IMG/VR virus record: IMGVR_UViG_3300015374_000069
Coordinates: 1 to 22,877 of that record
Length of the DNA: 22,877 nt
Strand: one strand, 5' to 3'
Source: a virus
In this document: in pieces, positions 14,581 through 21,285 of the stretch
How positions within the stretch are numbered: position 1 is the stretch's first letter
Layout: every line of letters starts with the position of its first letter
Program-made: the position numbers and the translations under genes
Notes under the pieces: model-generated
What the model saw: the letters and a program-made list of their open reading frames with translations, nothing else
Told to the model about the DNA's origin: nothing
Databases searched by the model: none

Positions 14581-15994
14581 CCTCCGGCATTTGCATAGCG
14601 GCCCACAGCGCTAGCGTCGATGAGACGAGCGGGCTGATGTCCACGTTGGAGTCCTTTCTCGACCAAGCCCATGCGTCTCCGAGCGGCCTGGTCGCAGCGC
14701 CCTTGATGGCGTTGCGGAGGTCAGCGCTGCCAAGGTGCCGCAGCGTCTTTTCATTCACGGCGTCGAGCAGGAGGCCGCAGGCTTGTCCATGCTCGGAAGC
14801 GGTCATGCCTTCGATCAGCACGCCCGCCTCCTCGACGGCGTGCATCATCGACCCGGATGGCCCGAAGGTGTCGCAGACGACCATGTGCGGCTCGTGGTCA
14901 TCGACGTACCTACTGAGGGCATCGGGAATCCAGCCCGTGCCGTTCTTCTGCGCGATCACCTCGACGTGCCATTGCCCGTCGGCGTTACGACCAGCAGCAG
15001 CGATGGACGCCTTGCGCTCCGGTGAAATGTCGTAGGCGAGGCAGACGGGGTTGAGCAGAACGGAGTTCGGATCGGCTAGCTCGTCCCACTGTTCCAGCGG
15101 GATCATCGTGACCGTTACCTCGTCGGTGCGCGGCCAATCGCCGACGTTCAGACGCTCGACGGCGAAGATGCGTCGCTCGACTGAGCGCTGCTCGTGAGCG
15201 ATGTGTTCGGGTCGGATGCGAATGTCGAGCGCCGGGTTTGATTCCCGCCACAGCGTTTGGTCCACAGCCAAATCGTCTGTTATCTCGGAGGGATTGTCGA
15301 AGTCGAGCGACCACTCGGCATAAACGAGCGAGGGGTCGTTGCCCTCCTGACCACGTTCACGGAGGCGGGCGAGGACGACCCCGTGTTCATGGACGAGCTG
15401 GTCCACCGCCGACCCGCCGTACCAAACCTGCGGATCGGGACGTGCAGAAAGCGTTGGTAGGAGTGCCCCCATCGCCATATCAGGCAGGAACATGGCCTCG
15501 TCCAAAATGAGGAGGTCGCAACTGAATCCACGGCCGCCGCCTTTCGTTCGTGTCCGGTATCGGATGCGGTTTCCATTCGTAAGTTCGACCCCCTCCTCGC
15601 CGTGCGAGCGCCGAATCTGCTTGATCTGGCGCTCCAGCTCGGGCGTGTCCTCAATGTAAGAGAGCAGTCGGCGGAACGCCTCCAGCGAGGTGTCGAATTG
15701 GTGCGCCGAGTGGATGACGAATTGGTCCTTGAGCAAGAACAGGCTGGCTAGCTCGCGGGCCTCCTCGATAGCGCCTTTGCCGTTCTGCCGGGGGACGACG
15801 CACCCGACTTCAAAAGCCGCCCACCTGCCATCGTTGCGTCCACAGCCATGAATCAGCATGAACTCCTGCCACGGGTCGAGCTTCAGGCCCGCGCGAGCGG
15901 CGAGGTCGATAGCCTCCCGGCCGAACGAGTCATCGTCGTACTCAGGCCATGACGCGATGCGGGGCGGGACATATGGCGGTGCGGCTGTTACCAC
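14555..15994 (-). CDS. Terminase large subunit (ATPase and nuclease)
   Basis: 479 residues from GTG 15994, preferred because AAGGTGAG lies 6 nt upstream and the overlap with the HNH gene shrinks to 7 bp; GTG 16054 is an in-frame alternative. The ATPase domain has the phage-type Walker A VVPRQNGKG (Lys73), HSAHQFDTSLEAFRRLL at about 95-111, RTRTKGGGRGFS and Walker B LLILDEA (Asp165-Glu166), then SARPDPQVWYGGSAVDQ as motif III. The nuclease half carries acidic residues at LAYDISPERK and VVCDTFGPSGSM, and near the end GDAWAWSRKDSNVDISPLVS. It is the motor that packages DNA into the prohead and cuts concatemers. The overall pattern is that of actinophage terminases. The neighbours HNH and portal fit. 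Confidence 0.93.
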   Translation of the reverse strand: MVTAAPPYVPPRIASWPEYDDDSFGREAIDLAARAGLKLDPWQEFMLIHGCGRNDGRWAAFEVGCVVPRQNGKGAIEEARELASLFLLKDQFVIHSAHQFDTSLEAFRRLLSYIEDTPELERQIKQIRRSHGEEGVELTNGNRIRYRTRTKGGGRGFSCDLLILDEAMFLPDMAMGALLPTLSARPDPQVWYGGSAVDQLVHEHGVVLARLRERGQEGNDPSLVYAEWSLDFDNPSEITDDLAVDQTLWRESNPALDIRIRPEHIAHEQRSVERRIFAVERLNVGDWPRTDEVTVTMIPLEQWDELADPNSVLLNPVCLAYDISPERKASIAAAGRNADGQWHVEVIAQKNGTGWIPDALSRYVDDHEPHMVVCDTFGPSGSMMHAVEEAGVLIEGMTASEHGQACGLLLDAVNEKTLRHLGSADLRNAIKGAATRPLGDAWAWSRKDSNVDISPLVSSTLALWAAMQMPEGGGPIEIW

Positions 15995-16251
15995 GCTCGA
16001 CTCACCTTCAGGTGTCGGGAGTTCGTCTTGTTCGCTGCTGCAATCAGGTTGCACCGCTCATGTTCTGGCCCTGAGTACGTGCTGCGATCATCGGTGTGTC
16101 CCAGATGCCATTTCTGGCCTGGTCGAATCGGCTTCTCACAGCGCGGGCAGATCACCGTCCCTGTGGCAACCAGCGGTGCGAGACGTTGGCGCGTCGCCTG
16201 ATGCGTGCGACCGTATCCCCGCGCCGCTGCGCTTCGCAGGTGCCGCCTCAT
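15988..16251 (-). CDS. HNH endonuclease next to the terminase
   Basis: 87 residues from ATG 16251, overlapping the previous gene by 4 bp (ATGA), without a clear ribosome binding site of its own. Zinc-binding pairs are visible: Cys35-x2-Cys38 in CPRCEKPIRPG and His64-x2-Cys67 in PEHERCN. The catalytic core WHLGH (residues 48-52) followed by GPEHERCNLIAAAN matches the HNH fold. Small HNH proteins beside the large terminase take part in cos-end cleavage in several siphophages such as HK97. That role is likely here by position. The C-terminus overlaps the terminase ribosome binding site. Confidence 0.88.
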   Translation of the reverse strand: MRRHLRSAAARGYGRTHQATRQRLAPLVATGTVICPRCEKPIRPGQKWHLGHTDDRSTYSGPEHERCNLIAAANKTNSRHLKVSRAW

Positions 16252-16442
16252 TCGTCGCTTGACACCTTGACGCCCGAGCGCTTCGGCCTCGGCGCTGGTT
16301 CCTCGGCTGCGCCTTCCTCCTCGGCTACGCCTTCCTCCTCGGCTGCCTCCTGTACCGCTTCCAGCGCTGGCTTGTCCTTGTCGTACTTTGTCGCGGTGAC
16401 TGCAAATTCCCCCGCCTCGCGGCGCTCTCTATACGACGGCAT
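16248..16442 (-). CDS. Small Glu/Ala-rich protein of unknown function
   Basis: 64 residues from ATG 16442 with AGGAGGA 5 nt upstream. It begins MPSYRERREAGEFAVTATKY and then has an acidic repeat-like stretch (residues about 30-50, Glu/Ala with three EEEG/EEG/AEEP-type units), ending basic-acidic PRPKRSGVKVSSDE. It is probably disordered. It is the first gene of the packaging block and is coupled to the HNH gene by an ATGA overlap. It occupies the slot where a small terminase subunit often lies, but I see no DNA-binding motif, so I do not call it that. Confidence 0.65.
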   Translation of the reverse strand: MPSYRERREAGEFAVTATKYDKDKPALEAVQEAAEEEGVAEEEGAAEEPAPRPKRSGVKVSSDE

Positions 16443-16476
16443 TTCGTCCTCCTACGGGTGAATCAGGGCAGAAGAA

Positions 16477-16494
16477 AACCGCCTTGCGGCGGTT
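16477..16494 (-). terminator. Intrinsic terminator
   Basis: On the minus strand AACCGCC, a GCAA tetraloop and GGCGGTT form a perfect 7-bp stem, followed by TTTTCTTCT. It lies after the 1037-residue fibre gene and before the packaging genes, so it should end or reduce transcription from the first late block. It is also downstream of the possible promoter at 16551-16579. Confidence 0.75.
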
Positions 16495-16550
16495 GGGGGG
16501 TGGCTTTCGCATGGGCGTGCGTGCGTGTGGTCGCACTCCACGTTGTCAAG

Positions 16551-16579
16551 ACAGTAGCCTAGCGAATAGAATTATGCAA
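16551..16579 (-). promoter_or_regulatory. Possible promoter for the packaging block (face to face with a plus-strand candidate)
   Basis: Minus-strand -35 TTGCAT (16574-16579), 17-nt spacer, -10 TACTGT (16551-16556). In the same AT-richer island the plus strand offers TTGTCA (16543-16548), 18 nt, TAGAAT (16567-16572), which matches consensus better but would transcribe antisense to the fibre gene. A minus-strand start near 16544 would meet the hairpin at 16477-16494 after about 50 nt. Which is active cannot be told from sequence. Confidence 0.35.
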
Positions 16580-16585
16580 TCGCAC

Positions 16586-16645
16586 GGCCAGGTGCGGCCG
16601 GGTACGGCAGGGCGCAGTAGGGCCAGGTCAGGCATGGCAGGGTCA
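16586..16645 (+). repeat. Degenerate pentanucleotide array, 12 units of GGYNN
   Basis: Reading the plus strand in fives from 16586 gives ggcca, ggtgc, ggccg, ggtac, ggcag, ggcgc, agtag, ggcca, ggtca, ggcat, ggcag, ggtca. Eleven of 12 units begin GG and every third base but one is a pyrimidine, while positions 4 and 5 vary. The array is intergenic and just touches the end of the 1037-residue fibre gene. A second array of the same kind, on the other strand, lies at about 22742-22870. Confidence 0.8.
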
Positions 16646-19600
16646 AAATCTCTGCCAAATATGGATACCGGATGGCGTTGGGGAAATGTCACCGCCTTCG
16701 CCGCCTTCAATGGTTGTCGGTGGGACACTGACGGTCCCTCCGTCGGGAGAAGGCCCACCGCCGAAACTAACGCCAGGAGCAGCAGTACCACCACCAGGCC
16801 CGATGGGGATAATGGTGCCGCCAATGGTGGGGCCGAACACGATGTACGGCGTGTTGAACAGCACGACGTACCAGCTCGCCCCAATGAAATAGGTGCCGTC
16901 ATCCCAAACGGTATCGGGGCCGTCGATGTCCAGGTTGTTCGGCAGATCGACCACGGGCACGCTGTCGAACACGACGCCATTGCGGTTGATGAGGATTTGG
17001 GCGTAGGTCGCGTCGATGCCGAAGCCCGTGTAAACGTAGGCATAGTTGTGCCAATCCCACGAGGCCCAATGTGGGACACGGCGGTTGCCCTGGCGCACGG
17101 CGAGGCAGCACATGGGCCAGCCTTTTTCGTCATATCCGCCGTGCCCGGACCCTCGCGTGAAGAAACGGTCGGTTTTTGGGAGCGTCACAGTGGTCCAGGC
17201 GACCGGATTAGGTGTAGGCACCGCAAAGCCAGCGACATCGCTCGCGTCAGGAGCAATGCCCGTGACGAGCGGCACGGGATCATCCCACTCGCCGTTCACG
17301 CTGCCTGTGAAGGTGTCATAGGTTCCCGTGGTATCCACGACGATCCCGTTAGGGTCCGTGAATGTCACATCCGCATCGCTCGTTGAGACACGCTTTAGGC
17401 CGAACCAGGACTGAAGGGACACGCTCCGAGGCCCGAGATCAAGCACGCTCGCCTCTGGGTTTGTGAAGCGCACAACAGCCACATCGCCCACGTCGATGTC
17501 CGTGTCGATGCGCGAGGGATTTGACAGGGCTGCGGGGCAATCGTCTGAGGTGGTAGCGGGCGCAGCGATGGCGTTGGGCTGCGGCCCATCCGTGCGACTA
17601 CTGCCCGTCGTGCCTACCCCGGCATCGAACACGCCGAGGACTTCCGTGACGTGCATTGGGTAGCGGTCGCCAGAGAGGTACGCCTGCGAGCTGTCGAAGC
17701 AGATCAGCCAGCCTGGATAGGTGAAGCTGCCCGTCGAGTTGATGTTGGCCGTGAAGCTGTTGGCGATGGCCGAGCCAGCCGTGATCGCCTGGTCGTAGGT
17801 GTCATCCCAGGTGGCGTCGTCGCCAATGCTGTGACCGACGGCGGTTGTATTACTGAGGGCGCGATGCCATACCCGATAGACGCCCGCAGATGTCTGCCGT
17901 AGGCCGATCACCTCGCTGCCGACTGTGACTACGAATCCGGCGTCACTCGGCCAGCTTCCATCACCAGCTACGTGAACGATTCCGTCAGACGATGAAATGT
18001 TGCGTGTAAGCGTGGCCGTTACGCTCATGCCGTTCGGGGCGAGGCGCACACCGAATACTTCGCCTCCATTACCCGGACCACCATATCTAATCGCTGCGTC
18101 GTAAATCGTGAAGATCGCCCATACGTGCGTGCGCGATGCAATGAATGGGACATCAATTTCCGGTTGCGTGACTAGCGGCGTATAGACGACCGTGACTGAA
18201 CCGATAAACGGGACCGCGACGTATCCCAGAAACGTCAGCGCATAGACCGTCGTAGTGCTGGAAATGAAGCCGAGCGGGACGATCGGTAACGTCGGCGTAT
18301 AAACGACGGTGGTGCTGGCGATGAATGGACAGGGAAGCTGCGCGTTGTATTTGAGCGCATAGAGCGCCGTTACGCTGTTGATAAACGGGATGTCTTGGAT
18401 GTAGCCATTTAGCCCCGGTGTATAGACAGCCGATACGCTTGCGATGAACGACGGTAGGATGATCCCCGCGTAGGCGAAGTCGTCCACACGGGCGGCGGTG
18501 CCCGTGTCACCAATAATCATTCCGGTCTTGGCGTTTCTCGCGGTCGTATCATCGACCGCTCCGAACATTCGCCAAGCGCCGCCCGTTTTCCACCAAAATT
18601 CCAGCGTATCGCCGAGCGTTTTCATGCCGAGGAGATCGCCTGCGGCAAGGCCCGGATATTGGTAGATAATCTTCGGCTGGCCGATGTCCGAGCCAAGGTT
18701 GCCGCCCTGCGTATAGGCGACACGCACCGATCCAGGGACCCCTGAGCGCGGCTCAATTGTGACCGTGTAGCCGTTCCAAGTATTGCCAGCGCCTTCGCCG
18801 GAGAAGTGAGCGCCGAACCCGATCTGCGCTGCGGCGTTCACGGGCGGTAACACCGCCACCGTGACGTAGCCCTGGAAGTCGTTGGCTGGCCCGCTTCGCT
18901 CCGACCCGCGTGATAGAGCAGCCGATACGGTGCCCACCCGGTTAGTGACCAGCTTCAGCCCTGAGGCGTCGATTTTCGACCAGGGTGCGGCGAGCGGGTT
19001 CTCGTCTGCTCGCGTGAAGCTGTCTAGAACACCCGCGTCCGGGTCGGGACTGCGCGTGTATTCGCGGATCGCAACGAATACTTGCGTGTTGGTGCGAGCA
19101 GACGATGTGTTGTTGGTTACGTCCACCGTGTCGCTGGTGAGCGTGGCGATCCTGAAGCCGCCGAGAACGCTCATGTTCGTGTTGTCCACGCCACCCGTTG
19201 TCCCGTCCACGGTGAGCTGGGTGTAGTCGCTGTCCCAGGTGAACGAATCCGTGCTTGGCCCTGCGCTACCTAGACAGTGGAGCAGCAGATATTCGCGTGA
19301 GGGCAGGCTGGACAGTGAGATCGCGGCGGGGTCCTGGCCTGAGCCACCGTTGAATCCATTATTCGTCGCCTTCTGGACAAGGCAGATGTCGGAGGTGCCG
19401 AGCGAGAACCGACGGGCCGAAATCGCCTTGGCCGTTCGTGCAGTTACCGACGTGCAAGTGATGGTGCCCCCCGACGACAACTGAGCCTCCGCGACACTCC
19501 CGAAGATGCCGCACTCAGAGCCGTTCGCTGCCGCAGTCCCCCCGACGTACTGACCGAGGTAGCGATAGAAGTTGCCAGCCGAGTCGGTGACGTAGTGGCG

Positions 19601-19756
19601 TAGCCCGTCGAACCCCGACGTATCGGTGTTGTCCCACGCCATCATCACCACGATTAGGTCGCCGACATTGACCGTTTGGCTCGTAGTCAGCGCGACAGTG
19701 GTGCCTGAGGTCTTGCTGTTAGCTGTGCCTAGACCACCCAGGTCGGCGAACGCCAT
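16643..19756 (-). CDS. Large tail-fibre-like / minor tail protein
   Basis: 1037 residues from ATG 19756, 12 bp after the previous stop, with only a weak ribosome binding site. Residues 1-235 form a beta-rich domain (TSGTTVALTTSQTVNVGDLI, then GTITCTSVTARTAKAISARR). Residues about 243-432 resemble a concanavalin/LamG-type lectin domain (VLDSFTRADENPLAAPWSKI, later DTLEFWWKTGGAWRMFG). Residues 437-549 are six repeats of about 20 residues beginning FI(A/G/N/S)S and containing VY. The remaining 490 residues are beta-rich with aromatic and Gly-rich stretches, ending in a Gly/Pro tail and GIHIWQRF. The domain types suggest host-surface or glycan binding. No enzymatic motif is seen. It ends at the pentanucleotide array and terminator. 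Confidence 0.8.
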   Translation of the reverse strand: MAFADLGGLGTANSKTSGTTVALTTSQTVNVGDLIVVMMAWDNTDTSGFDGLRHYVTDSAGNFYRYLGQYVGGTAAANGSECGIFGSVAEAQLSSGGTITCTSVTARTAKAISARRFSLGTSDICLVQKATNNGFNGGSGQDPAAISLSSLPSREYLLLHCLGSAGPSTDSFTWDSDYTQLTVDGTTGGVDNTNMSVLGGFRIATLTSDTVDVTNNTSSARTNTQVFVAIREYTRSPDPDAGVLDSFTRADENPLAAPWSKIDASGLKLVTNRVGTVSAALSRGSERSGPANDFQGYVTVAVLPPVNAAAQIGFGAHFSGEGAGNTWNGYTVTIEPRSGVPGSVRVAYTQGGNLGSDIGQPKIIYQYPGLAAGDLLGMKTLGDTLEFWWKTGGAWRMFGAVDDTTARNAKTGMIIGDTGTAARVDDFAYAGIILPSFIASVSAVYTPGLNGYIQDIPFINSVTALYALKYNAQLPCPFIASTTVVYTPTLPIVPLGFISSTTTVYALTFLGYVAVPFIGSVTVVYTPLVTQPEIDVPFIASRTHVWAIFTIYDAAIRYGGPGNGGEVFGVRLAPNGMSVTATLTRNISSSDGIVHVAGDGSWPSDAGFVVTVGSEVIGLRQTSAGVYRVWHRALSNTTAVGHSIGDDATWDDTYDQAITAGSAIANSFTANINSTGSFTYPGWLICFDSSQAYLSGDRYPMHVTEVLGVFDAGVGTTGSSRTDGPQPNAIAAPATTSDDCPAALSNPSRIDTDIDVGDVAVVRFTNPEASVLDLGPRSVSLQSWFGLKRVSTSDADVTFTDPNGIVVDTTGTYDTFTGSVNGEWDDPVPLVTGIAPDASDVAGFAVPTPNPVAWTTVTLPKTDRFFTRGSGHGGYDEKGWPMCCLAVRQGNRRVPHWASWDWHNYAYVYTGFGIDATYAQILINRNGVVFDSVPVVDLPNNLDIDGPDTVWDDGTYFIGASWYVVLFNTPYIVFGPTIGGTIIPIGPGGGTAAPGVSFGGGPSPDGGTVSVPPTTIEGGEGGDISPTPSGIHIWQRF
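18110..18448 (-). repeat. Six tandem repeats of about 20 residues in the fibre-like protein
   Basis: Units begin FIASVSAVYTP, FINSVTALYAL, FIASTTVVYTP, FISSTTTVYAL, FIGSVTVVYTP and FIASRTHVWAI, each followed by 8-11 variable residues usually ending in Pro. Odd and even copies alternate between VYTP and LYAL/VYAL endings for the first five, suggesting that a double unit was duplicated. Confidence 0.85.
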
Positions 19757-19768
19757 GACGTTCGCTCG

Positions 19769-20158
19769 CTAGGCGATAGAGAACAAGCCGGAGGCGTTGA
19801 AAACCACGGTGATGTCGCCGCCGTTGGGCGTGAACGACGTGACATCAAACACCGCTACGAGCCGTGAGGTCGAGTCCGTCCCCGTGTCGGCGTAGAGAAT
19901 GACGTGAGTGAAAGCCGAACCGCTTACGGCCGAGACGGTGATGTCGTTCGCGTCGAACACACCGTTCGTGGTCGTCTTGCCAGCGAGGTTTCCCGAGCGG
20001 GCAATAATCGACCCGCCCGTCAGATCACTGACGAACTCCCAGGTAGTTGTGATTGCGGCCGAGTAGAACAGAATCTTGATGTTGTTGGCCGTCATATCCA
20101 CGGCAGTTGAAGCACCGAGGATGTGGCCCGCGCCCTTCGGGAAAAGCTGACTAGCCAT
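19769..20158 (-). CDS. Small beta-rich virion structural protein
   Basis: 129 residues from ATG 20158 with GGAGGAG seven bases upstream. It begins MASQLFPKGAGHILGAS and contains NNIKILFYSAAITTTWEFVS, GNLAGKTTTNGVFDANDITVS, FTHVILYADTGTDSTSRLVA and the C-terminal ITVVFNASGLFSIA. This pattern matches a widespread family of small phage structural proteins usually found beside tail-fibre genes; the precise role is unknown to me. It overlaps the upstream gene by 8 bp and is followed by the 1037-residue fibre protein, which it may attach or accompany. Confidence 0.75.
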   Translation of the reverse strand: MASQLFPKGAGHILGASTAVDMTANNIKILFYSAAITTTWEFVSDLTGGSIIARSGNLAGKTTTNGVFDANDITVSAVSGSAFTHVILYADTGTDSTSRLVAVFDVTSFTPNGGDITVVFNASGLFSIA

Positions 20159-20390
20159 GAATCTGCTCCTCCACGTCTCGTGTAGCAGCGGTGGTCAGGT
20201 TGCCCGCTTCGTCAATTTCATATTGCGCGTCTCCGACCTGTGCGACCAACGGACCTGAATCGCCGGGGTCGCGCCGCGTCACGGAAATTGGCTGATCCGC
20301 GTTGGCTGCAATTAGGAAGTCGAGAGCGCTTGACTCGACATCAGACATCTGGATGCGGCCCGGTTGCAGCACTTCCGCCTGAAGATACAC
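20151..20390 (-). CDS. Small conserved-looking phage protein, function unknown
   Basis: Up to 79 residues. The start is unclear: GTG 20390 gives the full frame, while ATG 20348 gives 65 residues beginning MSDVESSALDFLIAANADQP; neither has a Shine-Dalgarno. The core has a beta-like C-terminal half (PLVAQVGDAQYEIDEAGNLT) that resembles a short beta-hairpin domain. It overlaps the next gene by 8 bp (ATGGCTAG), so the two are translationally coupled. It may be an accessory structural protein. A weak promoter-like pair (TTGAAT, 17 nt, TGTATC) lies just upstream of the GTG. Confidence 0.65.
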   Translation of the reverse strand: MYLQAEVLQPGRIQMSDVESSALDFLIAANADQPISVTRRDPGDSGPLVAQVGDAQYEIDEAGNLTTAATRDVEEQIHG

Positions 20391-20432
20391 CGTTTAGGCG
20401 GCGAAAATTCAATGGCATGACAGCCAGGTGTA

Positions 20433-20741
20433 TTATCGGCCGTGGCGACGCACGATGGACACGGCGAGCGGGTTCGGCTTGATCGCCCGGACGCGCTTCG
20501 TTCGCAGGCAGCGTTCTAGCCGGGGCGCGGGTAGCACCCGCCAGGGCATCCTCCTGAGGCTCCGGCTAGAGGCCGTGGCGGAAGGGCCGCCGAAGCGACC
20601 CTTTCCGCGCTTGTTCCCCTCGACACCCGGACCGCGGGGCTTTCCCACCCGCCTCCGGTACGCCGCGCACTTCAGGCGATTGCGACCGAACTTGCGGTTC
20701 TTCCGCGTCGGCTTCGCCTTGTGCGGCTTCGATTCGGCCAA
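20433..20741 (-). CDS. Small strongly basic protein, TTG start
   Basis: 102 residues from TTG 20741. The start is supported by AGGAGGTGA, a full anti-Shine-Dalgarno match, 7 nt upstream. The N-terminal 35 residues (AESKPHKAKPTRKNRKFGRN then RLKCAAYRRR) resemble short Lys/Arg-rich phage proteins with a CxxYR motif that I have seen in environmental phage genomes, mostly about 50-60 residues long. The C-terminal half is Arg/Pro-rich with no such resemblance, so it may be an extension or result from a frame change; another minus-strand frame over the same DNA also reads basic and stops at about 20566. Charge suggests nucleic acid binding, but function is unknown. It appears to be the first gene of the late operon. 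Confidence 0.65.
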   Translation of the reverse strand: MAESKPHKAKPTRKNRKFGRNRLKCAAYRRRVGKPRGPGVEGNKRGKGRFGGPSATASSRSLRRMPWRVLPAPRLERCLRTKRVRAIKPNPLAVSIVRRHGR

Positions 20742-20760
20742 GTGGCCTCACCTCCTGTTG

Positions 20761-20825
20761 AGGGCGAGGCCGAGCGGGGGTGCGCGACTTCGCCCTAAAG
20801 GGCTGGCAATCCGGTCATGCCGGAT
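20761..20825 (-). other. Two hairpins in the leader before the basic protein gene
   Basis: AGGGCGA (minus strand, 20790-20796) pairs with TCGCCCT (20761-20767) over 7 bp around a 22-nt loop, ending about 10 bases from the Shine-Dalgarno of the TTG-started gene. Further upstream ATCCGG (20820-20825) pairs with CCGGAT (20809-20814) around CATGA. Neither has a U-run. They may mask or expose the ribosome binding site or stabilise the 5' end of the late mRNA. Confidence 0.45.
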
Positions 20826-20881
20826 ATGCGCTCAGAGGTGAGGCGAGTCGTCTTGAACATCTACGTGAATGGAAGCATACC

Positions 20882-20912
20882 CAAAAACACAACCGCCCCC
20901 ACAAGGGGGGCG
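20882..20912 (-). terminator. Intrinsic terminator at the end of the candidate RNA
   Basis: On the minus strand CGCCCCC (20906-20912) pairs with GGGGGCG (20894-20900) around a 5-nt loop CTTGT, giving a 7-bp GC stem, followed by GGTTGTGTTTTTGG. The U-rich tail exists only on the minus strand, which fixes the direction. It separates the candidate RNA from the late operon about 140 bp further on. Confidence 0.75.
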
Positions 20913-21200
20913 ATTAGTGCGGGAGAGGGGATTGCCTACCCCCAAGACCTAGACCAATGGCTTTTCCATGAGGCCTGGTTCAGTCTGCCTGACTCTCGGC
21001 GGCTCGTAGCTCCGTCGCTAGATGGTGTCCACCTACCTGCCGTGGCCCGAGGTTTCCGGCGAGCGCTTGCTACACGCCTCCGGCCTACCCTTCACTCCTA
21101 GCTCGTCAGCACCTTCCCTACCTCGTACCCCTGGTCACAGGATACGTCGTCGGGTCAGTCACTCCCTGTCCGATTGAGGGGGCGACCCCCGACCGAACCG
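20882..21200 (-). ncRNA. Candidate structured noncoding RNA of about 320 nt, family not recognised
   Basis: The stretch between 20742 and 21285 holds no convincing protein gene. On the minus strand it has a promoter at its start, an intrinsic terminator at its end and many short helices between them. Pairings, in plus coordinates: 21178-21182 with 21186-21190; 21137-21141 with 21165-21169; 21044-21052 with 21077-21085 (8 bp and one mismatch); 21019-21025 with 21029-21035 (7 bp including one GU); 20993-20997 with 20923-20927. The last helix closes a multibranch region holding three hairpins, of which 20951-20955/20972-20976 with 20957-20960/20966-20969 and 20927-20930/20939-20942 are clear. 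The cloverleaf-like arm lacks a T-loop consensus, so it is not a normal tRNA. I find no signatures of RNase P, tmRNA or group I/II introns. Confidence 0.6.
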
Positions 21201-21230
21201 TTGCACCCTATAGAGCTGGCGTGGTAGAAG
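21201..21230 (+). promoter_or_regulatory. Possible promoter for the plus-strand gene set
   Basis: Plus-strand -35 TTGCAC (21201-21206), 18-nt spacer, -10 TAGAAG (21225-21230), about 55 bp before the ATG at 21286. It shares DNA with the oppositely oriented promoter of the candidate RNA, so polymerase binding to one would block the other. Confidence 0.4.
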
Positions 21231-21234
21231 TCAA
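21207..21234 (-). promoter_or_regulatory. Sigma70-like promoter of the candidate noncoding RNA
   Basis: Minus-strand -35 TTGACT (21229-21234), 16-nt spacer, -10 TATAGG (21207-21212). Five of six bases match at -35 and four of six at -10, in otherwise GC-rich DNA. Transcription should start near 21200. Confidence 0.55.
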
Positions 21235-21285
21235 GTCGCAACACCCCGTAACGCCCGTCACACCCGCAACAGGAAGGAGCAACGC

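Noticed and set aside
20923-20997. Possible tRNA (cloverleaf-like pairing, about 75 nt)
   Set aside because: The closing stem has only 5 contiguous pairs, no GTTCRA-type T-loop is present, the arm lengths are wrong and there is no CCA or acceptor pattern.
20817-21101. Plus-strand 94-codon ORF in the gap before the plus-strand genes
   Set aside because: Lacks a ribosome binding site, has atypical composition, begins inside a hairpin and runs against the promoter and terminator of the candidate RNA.
20882-21200. Antisense rRNA, RNase P RNA, tmRNA or group I/II intron
   Set aside because: I compared remembered conserved cores of each (for example the RNase P GAGGAAAGTCC region and intron domain V) and none matches convincingly; only short chance similarities were seen.
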